The notes beneath the pieces are model-generated. The model searched no databases and was not told where the DNA came from. It saw nothing but the letters and a program-made list of their open reading frames with translations. 48,199 bases of DNA from Bacteroidetes bacterium UBA2322 (GTDB lineage Bacteria > Bacteroidota > Bacteroidia > Chitinophagales > UBA2359), in NCBI GenBank assembly GCA_002345145.1, contig DDVC01000220.1:1-48199 (forward strand), in the 5' to 3' direction. Below, piece by piece: positions 36,174 through 44,192 of this stretch. How positions within the stretch are numbered: the stretch's first letter is position 1; every line of letters begins with the position of its first letter. A program made the position numbers and the translations under genes.

Positions 36174-37619
36174 TTATTGACCCAATTTTATTTGCAGCAG
36201 TTCTTCCAATTGCTGACCACTGATGTTTTTGGCTATAATTTTGTGGTCTTTGTCTAACAGGTAAAGTTCGGGGGTAATATCTATATGATATTTAAGGTAA
36301 TACTTGCTCTCGTAGGTGGGGTCAAAAACGTTGGTAAAGGCTAAATTTTCCTTAGCAATATAGGCTTTCCATTTAGCTTCGTCCGATTCGGTTACTATGG
36401 CGTACACATCAAAGCCCTTGTTTTTGTATTTTTCCCAAGCTCGTTTTACCACCGGCGTTTCTTTTTGGCAGTGTTCACAATCGGGATTGTAGATGTAAAC
36501 CAAAACATAGGGCGCTTTAAGGTCGTAAAGAGAGCGGTATTGCCCTGTTGGGTCTTTTGCGCGCACATCTTGCCCTATTTTACCCAATAAACTGGGCATC
36601 AGCTCGGCGGCTTGTTTTCGGAGACCCTTTATTTCGGTTGAGTCTGACCAAAAGGCTTGGTCAAAGGTAAAGTATTTGTCAATCATCATGGCGTAAACAG
36701 CCTCGCCGCCCATAACCTTAGTTTTGGTGGGTTGAAACTGGAGCGCAATCCAATTGGCAACAAATTTAAACATTTCTTTGTTAGCCTTAGAAAGGTCGGT
36801 AACAGTAAAGGCAGACCTCACAATTGAATCGGGAATTTGAGGGGTAATTTCGGTAATGTATCGTTTTAATTTGTTGTGAATAACAGGTGTGCGAAGTAGC
36901 CTAACATCGGAAAAATCAACATCGTTCCAAAACTTAGCTCTGTACAAGTAGGTTTGCATAACGGTATCTAAGGTACCGTCGGGTTTTTTGGGTTCTTCCA
37001 ATTTCGGGTTTTGTCCGGCAATTTTAAATTTGGTAAAGAAGGCAGTTGGGTGGCTTTTTCTAAAACCTTCAATATAAGCCATTCGCTCATCGAGCAGTTT
37101 GTCTTGGTCGGTTTTGGCGGCTTTAAATTCGGGCGAGTTGGGTTGTGCGGCATCAAGGCGGCGTTTTATTCCTTCAAACTTTTTGTCAATTTCTGCCTGA
37201 TAGCGAAGGCTTTCGTAGAGCAGGGTATTGTCTATGGAGTTGGTAATTTCCATGTTTTGCACCAAATCGGGCGTTTTGGTTTTCATGGAGAACTGCTGAT
37301 TGGCATCAATAATGATTTGAAAACTGGTATTGTTGGGCAGCAGGGCAAAGTACAATCCGGCAGGGTAAACCGAATCTCTTTCAAAGGTAAAAGAGCCATC
37401 GGGTTTAATGGCTGCAGAATCAGCAATAAAATTCTGGTCGCCAAAAACGCCTATGAGTTTAGCTGTTCCGCTGTTTATGCCGGCTACACTGAGTTGTAAT
37501 TGGGCATTTTTGGTAGCAGGTTCGGCGCTGAGGTTGCCGGTAATGGGTGCGGGTGCACTGTTTCCGCAGGCTATGAGGGTGGTTAAAATAGCTATGGATA
37601 CAATAAAATGCTTGAGCAT
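36174..37619 (-). CDS. Thioredoxin-fold (TlpA/ResA-like) lipoprotein with DUF4369/DUF5106-like regions
   Basis: 481 residues. The N-terminus MLKHFIVSIAILTTLIACGN carries a lipobox (LIAC), so it should be lipid-anchored. Residues ~35-140 resemble DUF4369 (SGTAKLIGVFGDQ...GSFTFERDS...GLYFALL). The middle ~150-340 is helical and DUF5106-like. Residues ~345-480 are a thioredoxin fold with the redox motif C381-E-H-C384 (YNPDCEHCQKE). Such proteins act in the periplasm as thiol-disulfide oxidoreductases, often for cytochrome maturation or envelope protein repair. The partner is not identifiable here. Confidence 0.88.
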   Translation of the reverse strand: MLKHFIVSIAILTTLIACGNSAPAPITGNLSAEPATKNAQLQLSVAGINSGTAKLIGVFGDQNFIADSAAIKPDGSFTFERDSVYPAGLYFALLPNNTSFQIIIDANQQFSMKTKTPDLVQNMEITNSIDNTLLYESLRYQAEIDKKFEGIKRRLDAAQPNSPEFKAAKTDQDKLLDERMAYIEGFRKSHPTAFFTKFKIAGQNPKLEEPKKPDGTLDTVMQTYLYRAKFWNDVDFSDVRLLRTPVIHNKLKRYITEITPQIPDSIVRSAFTVTDLSKANKEMFKFVANWIALQFQPTKTKVMGGEAVYAMMIDKYFTFDQAFWSDSTEIKGLRKQAAELMPSLLGKIGQDVRAKDPTGQYRSLYDLKAPYVLVYIYNPDCEHCQKETPVVKRAWEKYKNKGFDVYAIVTESDEAKWKAYIAKENLAFTNVFDPTYESKYYLKYHIDITPELYLLDKDHKIIAKNISGQQLEELLQIKLGQ

Positions 37620-37736
37620 GTTTATAGAAGTTTAATGGTTTTTGGGTGTGAAGATAAAACTATGTGTTTGAACAATTAAAACGCAAAAATCCGAATGGTG
37701 GTTGAATGGTTGGAGTTTTACCTATACAGGCAGCGC

Positions 37737-38522
37737 TCATTTATCGGGCTTAATGAGTGGGGTACTATTGGTAATGCCTTTGCGCAGTTGTTTAAGAAAT
37801 TCGGAGGCAAAGATAAAATTGTAGAGCAACTCATTGTCGGTATGTAAAATTTCCTGGCTGCTGCCTTCCCATTCCTTGTACCCTTGGTGTAGAAAAACCA
37901 CTTTTTCGCCCATACCCATCACCGAGTTCATATCGTGGGTGTTGATGATGGTTATCATTTGGTATTCGTGGGTAATGTCGGAAAGCAGGTCATCTATACG
38001 GAGCGAGGTTTGGGGGTCTAAGCCGGAGTTGGGCTCATCGCAAAACAGGTATTTAGGGTTAAGCACAATGGCGCGGGCAATGCCTACGCGTTTCATCATA
38101 CCGCCGCTGATTTCGCCCGGAAATTTTTTGTTGGCTCCAACCAGATTAACCCGCTCCAAACAAAAATTAACCCGATTGAGCTTTTCCTTAGCGGTAAGGT
38201 TGGTAAACATATTGAGCGGAAACATTACGTTCTCTTCCACTGTCATGGAATCAAACAGGGCGCTGCCCTGAAACAACATGCCTATTTTAGTGCGGATTTG
38301 CTTTTTTTCGCGGTTAGATAGGGCGGTAAATTCTATGCCGTCATAAAAAACGGAGCCGCTGGTGGGTTGGAGCAAACCCACCAAACACTTAACAAATACG
38401 GTTTTGCCCGAACCGCTTGTGCCAATAACCAAATTGGTTTTACCGGGTTCAAAATAGGTGCTGATGCCTTTTAAAATGGCTTTATCCTCAAATGATTTTT
38501 TAAGGTCTTTTACCTCTATCAT
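37737..38522 (-). CDS. mlaF: Mla-type phospholipid ABC transporter ATPase
   Basis: 261 residues with Walker A GTSGSGKT (34-41), the ABC signature ISGGMMKRV, Walker B YLFCDEPNSGLDP and a conserved switch histidine (INTHDM). The closest type is MlaF, the ATPase that powers retrograde/anterograde phospholipid transfer between the membranes. It is the third gene of a same-strand run behind two MlaE-like permeases, 33 bp from the nearer one. No MlaD substrate-binding subunit follows within the window; in other Bacteroidota it is often adjacent, so it may be encoded elsewhere. Confidence 0.92.
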   Translation of the reverse strand: MIEVKDLKKSFEDKAILKGISTYFEPGKTNLVIGTSGSGKTVFVKCLVGLLQPTSGSVFYDGIEFTALSNREKKQIRTKIGMLFQGSALFDSMTVEENVMFPLNMFTNLTAKEKLNRVNFCLERVNLVGANKKFPGEISGGMMKRVGIARAIVLNPKYLFCDEPNSGLDPQTSLRIDDLLSDITHEYQMITIINTHDMNSVMGMGEKVVFLHQGYKEWEGSSQEILHTDNELLYNFIFASEFLKQLRKGITNSTPLIKPDK

Positions 38523-38555
38523 GTTTAATGCGGTAAGGTTGTTTGCAATTCTGGC

Positions 38556-39290
38556 TTAGGTCATTACCAAAGCAACAATATAATCAAAGAAAATTACTAA
38601 AATGCTGCTGAATACTACGGCGCGGGTGCTTGCTTTGCCTATATCGAGCGCGCCTCCTTTCACAAAAAAACCTTGGTAACAGGCTACGGAGGCAATCAGA
38701 AACGCAAAAATAACCGATTTAACGGTCATAATTACCACGTTAAACGGGTCAAATAGGTATAAAAGTCCTTTTTGGTAATTAGCCGGTGAAATGCCATAGT
38801 TTTCTGCTGCCAAATAACCGCCAAAAATGCCCAACATTGCCGATAAAACAATGAGTGGCGGCACAATAAAAATAGCGCCTAAAATTTTGGGCATCACTAA
38901 ATACCCCTGCGGATTTACCCCCATAATTTCGAGGGCATCTATTTGTTCCGATATACGCATGGTGCCCAACTCGCCGGCTACATTAGAACCCACCTTGCCC
39001 GCCAGCACTAAACCCGATAAGGTAGGCGCTAATTCTATTATCATGGTATCGCGCACAATGAAACCTATCATGTACTCCGGAAAAAAGGTGCTGCCCAACT
39101 GGTAGGAAAACTGCAAGGCTGTAACAGCGCCTACAAACAAGGAAATAACCCCTACAATAATGAGCGAGCCTATGCCTATGCCGTTCATTTGCCTAAACAG
39201 TTCCTTGCTATACATGCGGTAGTTTTCGGGTATAGAAAACATGTCGCGCATCATGAGTACGTATCGTCCAAAGTGGTAAAAAAACTTCAT
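38556..39290 (-). CDS. mlaE: MlaE-type ABC permease (second copy)
   Basis: 244 residues, five to six membrane segments, and the MlaE-family cytoplasmic loop: MIIELAPTLSGLVLAGKVGS then GELGTMRISEQIDALEIMGV. It is a paralogue of the gene immediately upstream (39337-40080), with clear conservation through the coupling loop. It should form the membrane channel with MlaF. The spacing of 33 bp to mlaF and 46 bp to the other permease indicates one operon. Confidence 0.92.
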   Translation of the reverse strand: MKFFYHFGRYVLMMRDMFSIPENYRMYSKELFRQMNGIGIGSLIIVGVISLFVGAVTALQFSYQLGSTFFPEYMIGFIVRDTMIIELAPTLSGLVLAGKVGSNVAGELGTMRISEQIDALEIMGVNPQGYLVMPKILGAIFIVPPLIVLSAMLGIFGGYLAAENYGISPANYQKGLLYLFDPFNVVIMTVKSVIFAFLIASVACYQGFFVKGGALDIGKASTRAVVFSSILVIFFDYIVALVMT

Positions 39291-39336
39291 GCTTGTAATT
39301 GCTGCGGTAAATAAGTGAAGTTGTTGGGGGTTGTAT

Positions 39337-40080
39337 TTACTTTAACAAAGCAAATGCTATAAAGTAATCGGCTATTAAAATTAATATATTGGAAAGTACT
39401 ACGGCGCGGGTGCTTGCTTGCCCTATCTGAATTGCGCCCCCCTGTACGGTGTAACCCTGATAACAAGAAACCGATGACAATATGATGGAAAAAACAATAC
39501 CTTTGGTCATCATCAGCCTTACATTAAAGGGTAGAAACCAGGCTCTTAACCCGCGTTCGTATTCCTGAATGGTACTAATATCGGCAAAAACGGTGGCTAT
39601 TAATCCGCCCAGCATACCCACAAAGGCGGCAATAACAATTAGAGCGGGTATGGTAATGAGTGCGGCTAAAATTTTGCTGCCCAGCAGATAACCCGGCGTG
39701 TTGATGCCCATTATTTCCATAGCATCTATTTGTGAGGTAATGCGCATATTACCTAACTCGCTGGCTATGTTTGAACCTACTTTTCCGGCAAGAATCATAC
39801 AGGAAATGGTAGGCGCCATTTCTATTATCATACTATCGCGCACTATAAAGCCCACATAGTAAACCGGCACCATAAAATCTTGAATTTGGTAGGCAAACTG
39901 TACTGCCGTAACAGCGCCTATAAACAAGGCTACTACAGCTACGATAGGGATAGACTCTACGCCAATTTGGTTCATTTGGCGCAGCAGCTCCTGCCAGTAC
40001 ATAGTATTTTTTTCGGGCTTTTGAAAAATGCGCCCGAATAGCAGTACTACGCTTCCTATTTTATCTAAAACTTTAAACAT
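39337..40080 (-). CDS. mlaE: MlaE-type ABC permease (first copy)
   Basis: 247 residues, same fold and loop (MIIEMAPTISCMILAGKVGS, SELGNMRITSQIDAMEIMGI). It is the first gene of the operon behind a TAACTTTG element. Canonical MlaE works as a homodimer; two different tandem copies allow a heterodimer, which is inference. Both copies keep the coupling-loop Glu residues (NMRITSQID and TMRISEQID flanks), so neither looks decayed. Confidence 0.92.
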   Translation of the reverse strand: MFKVLDKIGSVVLLFGRIFQKPEKNTMYWQELLRQMNQIGVESIPIVAVVALFIGAVTAVQFAYQIQDFMVPVYYVGFIVRDSMIIEMAPTISCMILAGKVGSNIASELGNMRITSQIDAMEIMGINTPGYLLGSKILAALITIPALIVIAAFVGMLGGLIATVFADISTIQEYERGLRAWFLPFNVRLMMTKGIVFSIILSSVSCYQGYTVQGGAIQIGQASTRAVVLSNILILIADYFIAFALLK

Positions 40081-40148
40081 TCCTTCTTTTTACTTTTCAT
40101 GCCGGCGTATAACTCCATTAGTAGTAGGAGCGGATTGATTTTAAGCGG

Positions 40149-40156
40149 CAAAGTTA
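40149..40156 (-). promoter_or_regulatory. Candidate -7 element (TAACTTTG) for the mla operon
   Basis: Exact TAnnTTTG match on the minus strand with a predicted ~60-nt leader before the first permease. No -33 TTTG is obvious. Confidence 0.4.
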
Positions 40157-40259
40157 GTATTTTTTAGGTGGGTAGGGGTAATGTGGGGCAGAAATATGGG
40201 TATAACCATTTTAAGAGAAACGGTATAGGGTAAAACAGTTATGACTTAAAGCTATCGGG

Positions 40260-42422
40260 TTACTTTTTGAGCCCTATAATTCTGCCCACCTGCCATATAT
40301 TCATAAAAGCGGGGTGATATTGGTTTTGTTTTGCCTGTTGTTCTTCTCTGTGCCAAAAATGCAGGTTGGTTACAGGGTACAAATACCCAAAGTGGTAGGC
40401 AGTATGGTCGGGTTGTTTATGGGTAAGGAGGGGCAGGGGATAGCGGTAATGGTTTTCGCGGCGTTTTACTATTTGCAGGGCTTGTTGCCTTATGTTGGCT
40501 GCATGGTGCAGGTAGGAATGCCCTGTAAATGGGGTTCGGTTTAGTTTGGCTTGGCGGTGGGCAGTTAGGTAGCGCAAAATTTGTGCTCGGTGTATGGCTC
40601 TAAGTGCGGTAATGTGCAGCCCATCGGCAAGTTCCTGATTAAGGTGGTTTATGAAGGTATCGGCAGGTTGGTTATTGTTGGCATCATTCAAAACCTGCAC
40701 CAATTGCAGGGCAGAACCGGCAAAGTTATCTAACTGTGGAATAACCGTATGTTGCACCGTTTGCAGTTGGGCGGCAGAGGCTTTATTGCGCAGAAAAGGG
40801 TAGGAGGTAGTTGGTCGGGGGTGGTAGGCATTAGCCAGTGATTTTATGGGTATTTCATCGGTTACGGTCATTGCGGTCATCCACTGCATCAGGCTACTGT
40901 CTTTAAGGTATTGTTGTTGTAATTGGAGGAGTAGGGTAAAAGCAAGTTGGGCATTTTTAGCCGGCAGTTTGTGGGCGTACATTTCGGGGTATCTTAATTG
41001 GGGAATGTTGTTTAGGGCATATTGCCAGCTCCAGCGGGCAATGCTCCAATCTATGAGCCAGTAACCCCATTCCCAGCCCGATGAAAAGGTAATATGACCC
41101 GGAATTTGGTGCGCCACGCAGGTATCTATATCGGCTAATCGGGCTTGCAGGTAGGGCAGCAAAAGCATCGGCACTGAGTTGTCAAAGGTAATCCAGTAAG
41201 CGCTTTCGGGGTAGTACCATGTTTCTCTTATTTGGTGTTGTTGCAGCATAAAGCGGTACATGTGCCGCTGGTTTTGGTTTTGGTAAACGGGAGCATTTGG
41301 CTCAGTCATATTGTAAAACATAACCGTGTGCGCCAGTATGCCCCTTTGTTGGTCTGTGGCAAGTGTGGCGCTATCGGGCAAAATGGGTTTAGTATGGGGC
41401 TGTTTTTCTTGTACTACATGTTGCCTGCCCATGAGTTTGGTATTGGGTGCATTGGCTTGCAGCCAAGTGATTATAAACAGCCTCAGTTGTTCTTTTTTTT
41501 GGGTATTACCGGGTATAAACTCGGCTGTAGAAAACTCCATATTGATAAAATCCCAAGGCGCTTGCATTAACCATTGCAGGTTTTGGGTTATTTGTTTTTT
41601 TTTGCGGACGGGCTCCTCGTAGAGTTGGAAGGTTTTTTGCTGTATCATGTGCAGCGAAACATCAACGGCAATAAAGATGCCTCTGCTGTGGGCATAGTGG
41701 CAAATTTGCTGTGCATGTTTTACCCAAAGGGGGCGGTTAATAGAGTTGAGCAGGCAAAACTCAAAATAATTTTGTCCGTTTCGTACAAGCCAGTCTATAT
41801 AGGTTTTTACCTCCTCCAAAGCATTGGGATAATTGGGGTTTAGGAGGGGTTCGGTTAGCTCAATGGGGTGCTGTGTGTGGAGGTGAAACCCTTTTTTGTC
41901 GAACAGTGGAGCGCCCGACCAAGTAAAATTATCTTTGAGTATCCACTCTTTTAAATTGGGAACATAGGTTTGTTTGGGGTGGTAAAAAGCAAAGCCCAGC
42001 AGTTCTTGCAACAAGGCATACAGCCCAAAACTTACTCCTTGTAAAGTGTTAGCGTTTAGGGTTAGGTTGGTTTGTTTACCGTTGTCCAAAACGGTTTGTT
42101 GCCAACTGAAATGGTGTGCGGGGTAATGTTTATATGGAAAGCCGGCGCGCAGAGCAAGCGCTGTGGGTTGGTTGGCTGCGGAGGGGTTTATATCGGGCAG
42201 ATTGAGGTAAACATCGGCGGCAGCCGGCTCATTATGTGTTACGGGGCATTGGCAGGCTTGTTGCAGCAGTTGGGTTACATCGGTTATGGCAAGGCGGGTA
42301 ATGGCGGTATCGGCAAGGGCGGGCGGGTAGTTGATGGAAATGCTGAATTGGGCATGTATGCTTCCCGATAACAGGAGCAAACAACCAACAATAAGCAGCA
42401 ATAACGAAACCGGTTTACACAT
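40260..42422 (-). CDS. Secreted ~720-residue protein of unknown function, TIM-barrel/glycosidase-like
   Basis: Signal peptide (MCKPVSLLLLIVGCLLLLSG ... IHAQ). Residues ~120-165 (TLQGVSFGLYALLQELLGFA, then FYHPKQTYVP) resemble the small alpha/beta domain that precedes the barrel in GH20- and GH67-type glycosidases. Residues ~180-480 look like a (beta/alpha)8 barrel, with the acidic-aromatic phrases DFINMEFSTAEF, RETWYYPESAYW and SSGWEWGYWLIDW. The C-terminal ~230 residues are helical. I do not recognise a named family, and no catalytic pair can be assigned. The gene lies 24 bp after the serine hydrolase gene on the same strand and is probably co-transcribed. No T9SS tail is seen. Confidence 0.7.
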   Translation of the reverse strand: MCKPVSLLLLIVGCLLLLSGSIHAQFSISINYPPALADTAITRLAITDVTQLLQQACQCPVTHNEPAAADVYLNLPDINPSAANQPTALALRAGFPYKHYPAHHFSWQQTVLDNGKQTNLTLNANTLQGVSFGLYALLQELLGFAFYHPKQTYVPNLKEWILKDNFTWSGAPLFDKKGFHLHTQHPIELTEPLLNPNYPNALEEVKTYIDWLVRNGQNYFEFCLLNSINRPLWVKHAQQICHYAHSRGIFIAVDVSLHMIQQKTFQLYEEPVRKKKQITQNLQWLMQAPWDFINMEFSTAEFIPGNTQKKEQLRLFIITWLQANAPNTKLMGRQHVVQEKQPHTKPILPDSATLATDQQRGILAHTVMFYNMTEPNAPVYQNQNQRHMYRFMLQQHQIRETWYYPESAYWITFDNSVPMLLLPYLQARLADIDTCVAHQIPGHITFSSGWEWGYWLIDWSIARWSWQYALNNIPQLRYPEMYAHKLPAKNAQLAFTLLLQLQQQYLKDSSLMQWMTAMTVTDEIPIKSLANAYHPRPTTSYPFLRNKASAAQLQTVQHTVIPQLDNFAGSALQLVQVLNDANNNQPADTFINHLNQELADGLHITALRAIHRAQILRYLTAHRQAKLNRTPFTGHSYLHHAANIRQQALQIVKRRENHYRYPLPLLTHKQPDHTAYHFGYLYPVTNLHFWHREEQQAKQNQYHPAFMNIWQVGRIIGLKK

Positions 42423-42446
42423 AAAATTTGCCCGATGGGGAGGAGA

Positions 42447-43781
42447 TTACTCTTTGGTAAACAGATACTCACCGCCGCCTTGTTTAAGGGTCATTTGGTT
42501 GGCAGCGGGGTTAAACTCCATTACCACGCCTGCTGCGTCAAACTTAAAAACATGGGGTTCGGTAGCTTCGAGCGGAAACTGCGGTTGTCCGGTAGCTTGT
42601 GCCATGAGGGTAGCGCCGTTTTGGGTAACGGTTATTTTGAGCGGTATTTGGCTGCTGGCATAAATCCCTACATAGGGTTTAAGGTCATCGGGCGAGAGAG
42701 AAAGGGTTTTAAACTCGGGAATTTTATAAGGAAGGTTAAAAAAGATGCTCAATGCGCCTATCAGCACTTCATTTAGCGGATATGCCTGCCCGTTTGAACA
42801 GTAGGCAATGGCAATTTTATCATCGGGAAAGTAGCCCAAAATAGACTCAAAACTGTCTATTTTACCATTGTGCCCCAGCGCTTTTTTCATTCCAAAGGGA
42901 AATTCAAAAATGCCGTGCCCCATACCGCCGGTGGTTTTGGTCATTTCTTTAAGGCTGTTTTCAGTGATGAGTTTATGGGCAAACAACGCCTCTATAAACT
43001 TGGCTAAATCAGAAGGGGTAGAAACCACAGCGCCTGCGCCGTGTGGTATGCTCATATCGGTTTCGGTGTCTTGTATCCAGCCTTCGGGGGCGTACCTAAA
43101 TGAGCGGGCTTCGTTTTTTACCACCTCTATTTTGCCGCCGTAGTAGGTATTTTTTAGCCGGAGTTTGGCGGTAATTCTATCATTGAGCGCCTTTTTGTAG
43201 GGCATTTTGGCAATTTTTTCAATAATATAACCCAGTAGTACATAGTTTGAGTTGCTGTACTCGGTTTTGGTGCCCGGCTCAAAGGCAGGTTCGGCTTTTG
43301 TTATCAGTTTTACCAACTCCTTTTGGGTTATGGGATACTGGTTCCACTCAAGGTAATCGGGTTCATTGGTAAAGCTGTAAATGCCGCTTTGGTGTGCCAG
43401 CATTTGGGCAATGGTAATTTTTTTGGCGTTAGGAATTTTTGGAAAAAACTTGCTGAGAGGCGTACTAAGGCTCAGTTTTTTTTCTTCGATGAGTTGATAA
43501 ATCATAACAGCGGTAAACATTTTACTGATAGACCCGATGCGATACTTGGTATTGGCATTGGGCGCTGTGGGTTTACCTTTGTCCCGATGACTAAACCCGA
43601 TGGTTTTGGTATAAACCAATTTGCCGTTTTGCGAAATTGCCACGCTGCCCATAGCCTTGCCTTTTTCTGAAAGGAGGTTAAACAGGCTGTCTAACTTGGC
43701 GGCGTTAGGAATTTGGCTTAGTAACGGCAGGGTTAACAAACACAGCAAACAAAGAGCAACAAGGCAGTGTAAGCGCAGCAT
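42447..43781 (-). CDS. Serine beta-lactamase-like hydrolase (class C/PBP4* type)
   Basis: 444 residues. Signal peptide MLRLHCLVALCLLCLLTLPL...SQ. Catalytic motifs: S84-I-S-K87 (SxxK nucleophile and base), Y-S-N near residue 171 (EYSNSNYVLLG) and H-N-G near residue 308 in place of KTG, typical of the broad beta-lactamase-related family (esterases, D-aminopeptidases, carboxypeptidases). The GIYSFTNEPDYLEW insert and the C-terminal ~100-residue beta domain also fit that family. It is periplasmic or exported. Substrate cannot be stated. First gene of a probable two-gene operon with the 720-residue protein. Confidence 0.88.
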   Translation of the reverse strand: MLRLHCLVALCLLCLLTLPLLSQIPNAAKLDSLFNLLSEKGKAMGSVAISQNGKLVYTKTIGFSHRDKGKPTAPNANTKYRIGSISKMFTAVMIYQLIEEKKLSLSTPLSKFFPKIPNAKKITIAQMLAHQSGIYSFTNEPDYLEWNQYPITQKELVKLITKAEPAFEPGTKTEYSNSNYVLLGYIIEKIAKMPYKKALNDRITAKLRLKNTYYGGKIEVVKNEARSFRYAPEGWIQDTETDMSIPHGAGAVVSTPSDLAKFIEALFAHKLITENSLKEMTKTTGGMGHGIFEFPFGMKKALGHNGKIDSFESILGYFPDDKIAIAYCSNGQAYPLNEVLIGALSIFFNLPYKIPEFKTLSLSPDDLKPYVGIYASSQIPLKITVTQNGATLMAQATGQPQFPLEATEPHVFKFDAAGVVMEFNPAANQMTLKQGGGEYLFTKE

Positions 43782-43915
43782 AACAGGTTTTTAGCAGGTG
43801 TAAAATGCAACAGGTTAATTGGGTGTAAAAGTAAGGCTTTCTTATGAAAAAGCAGCATAAGGCTCAAACCCCTCATACACCTAAAAATGCTTTGTATGGT
43901 TGCTGTTTGCCGGCA

Positions 43916-44176
43916 TTATTGTATTTGCTTTTCCTCGCGCGCTATAATTTCGGGCTTGCCTTTGTACATAATTACCTTGCCGGTAATGCAAACCTCCTTG
44001 TCTTTTAAATGCTGGGCAGGTGCATAAGAAAAATTGGGCAGGTCTTTTTCAAAAATAACCACCGTAAATGTATTGTTTGGGTAGGGTTTACCAAAGTTTA
44101 GGTAGGTGGTTTTTTTTTCGCCTTTGGTTACGTAGGCGCTTTGCACTTTTGCGCACACGGTTACGGTTTGCCCTTG
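43916..44176 (-). pseudogene. 5'-truncated secreted OB-fold nucleic-acid-binding-type protein
   Basis: The frame open from the TAG at 44177-44179 encodes QGQTVTVCAKVQSAYVTKG, then ...TYLNFGKPYPNNTFTVVIF... and ...EVCITGKVIMYKGKPEII. This is the C-terminal two thirds of a small OB-fold protein that in Bacteroidota normally begins with a signal peptide and a HxGxxVTVCGKV segment. Here the sequence stops matching exactly at QGQTVTV. The stop codon lies just upstream, no ATG is available (only a GTG at 44158), and 14 bases further upstream the PIWI-fusion gene ends. The N-terminal part was therefore lost at this junction, probably by insertion of that gene. Confidence 0.65.
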
Positions 44177-44192
44177 CTATTGAATTGAGGTT

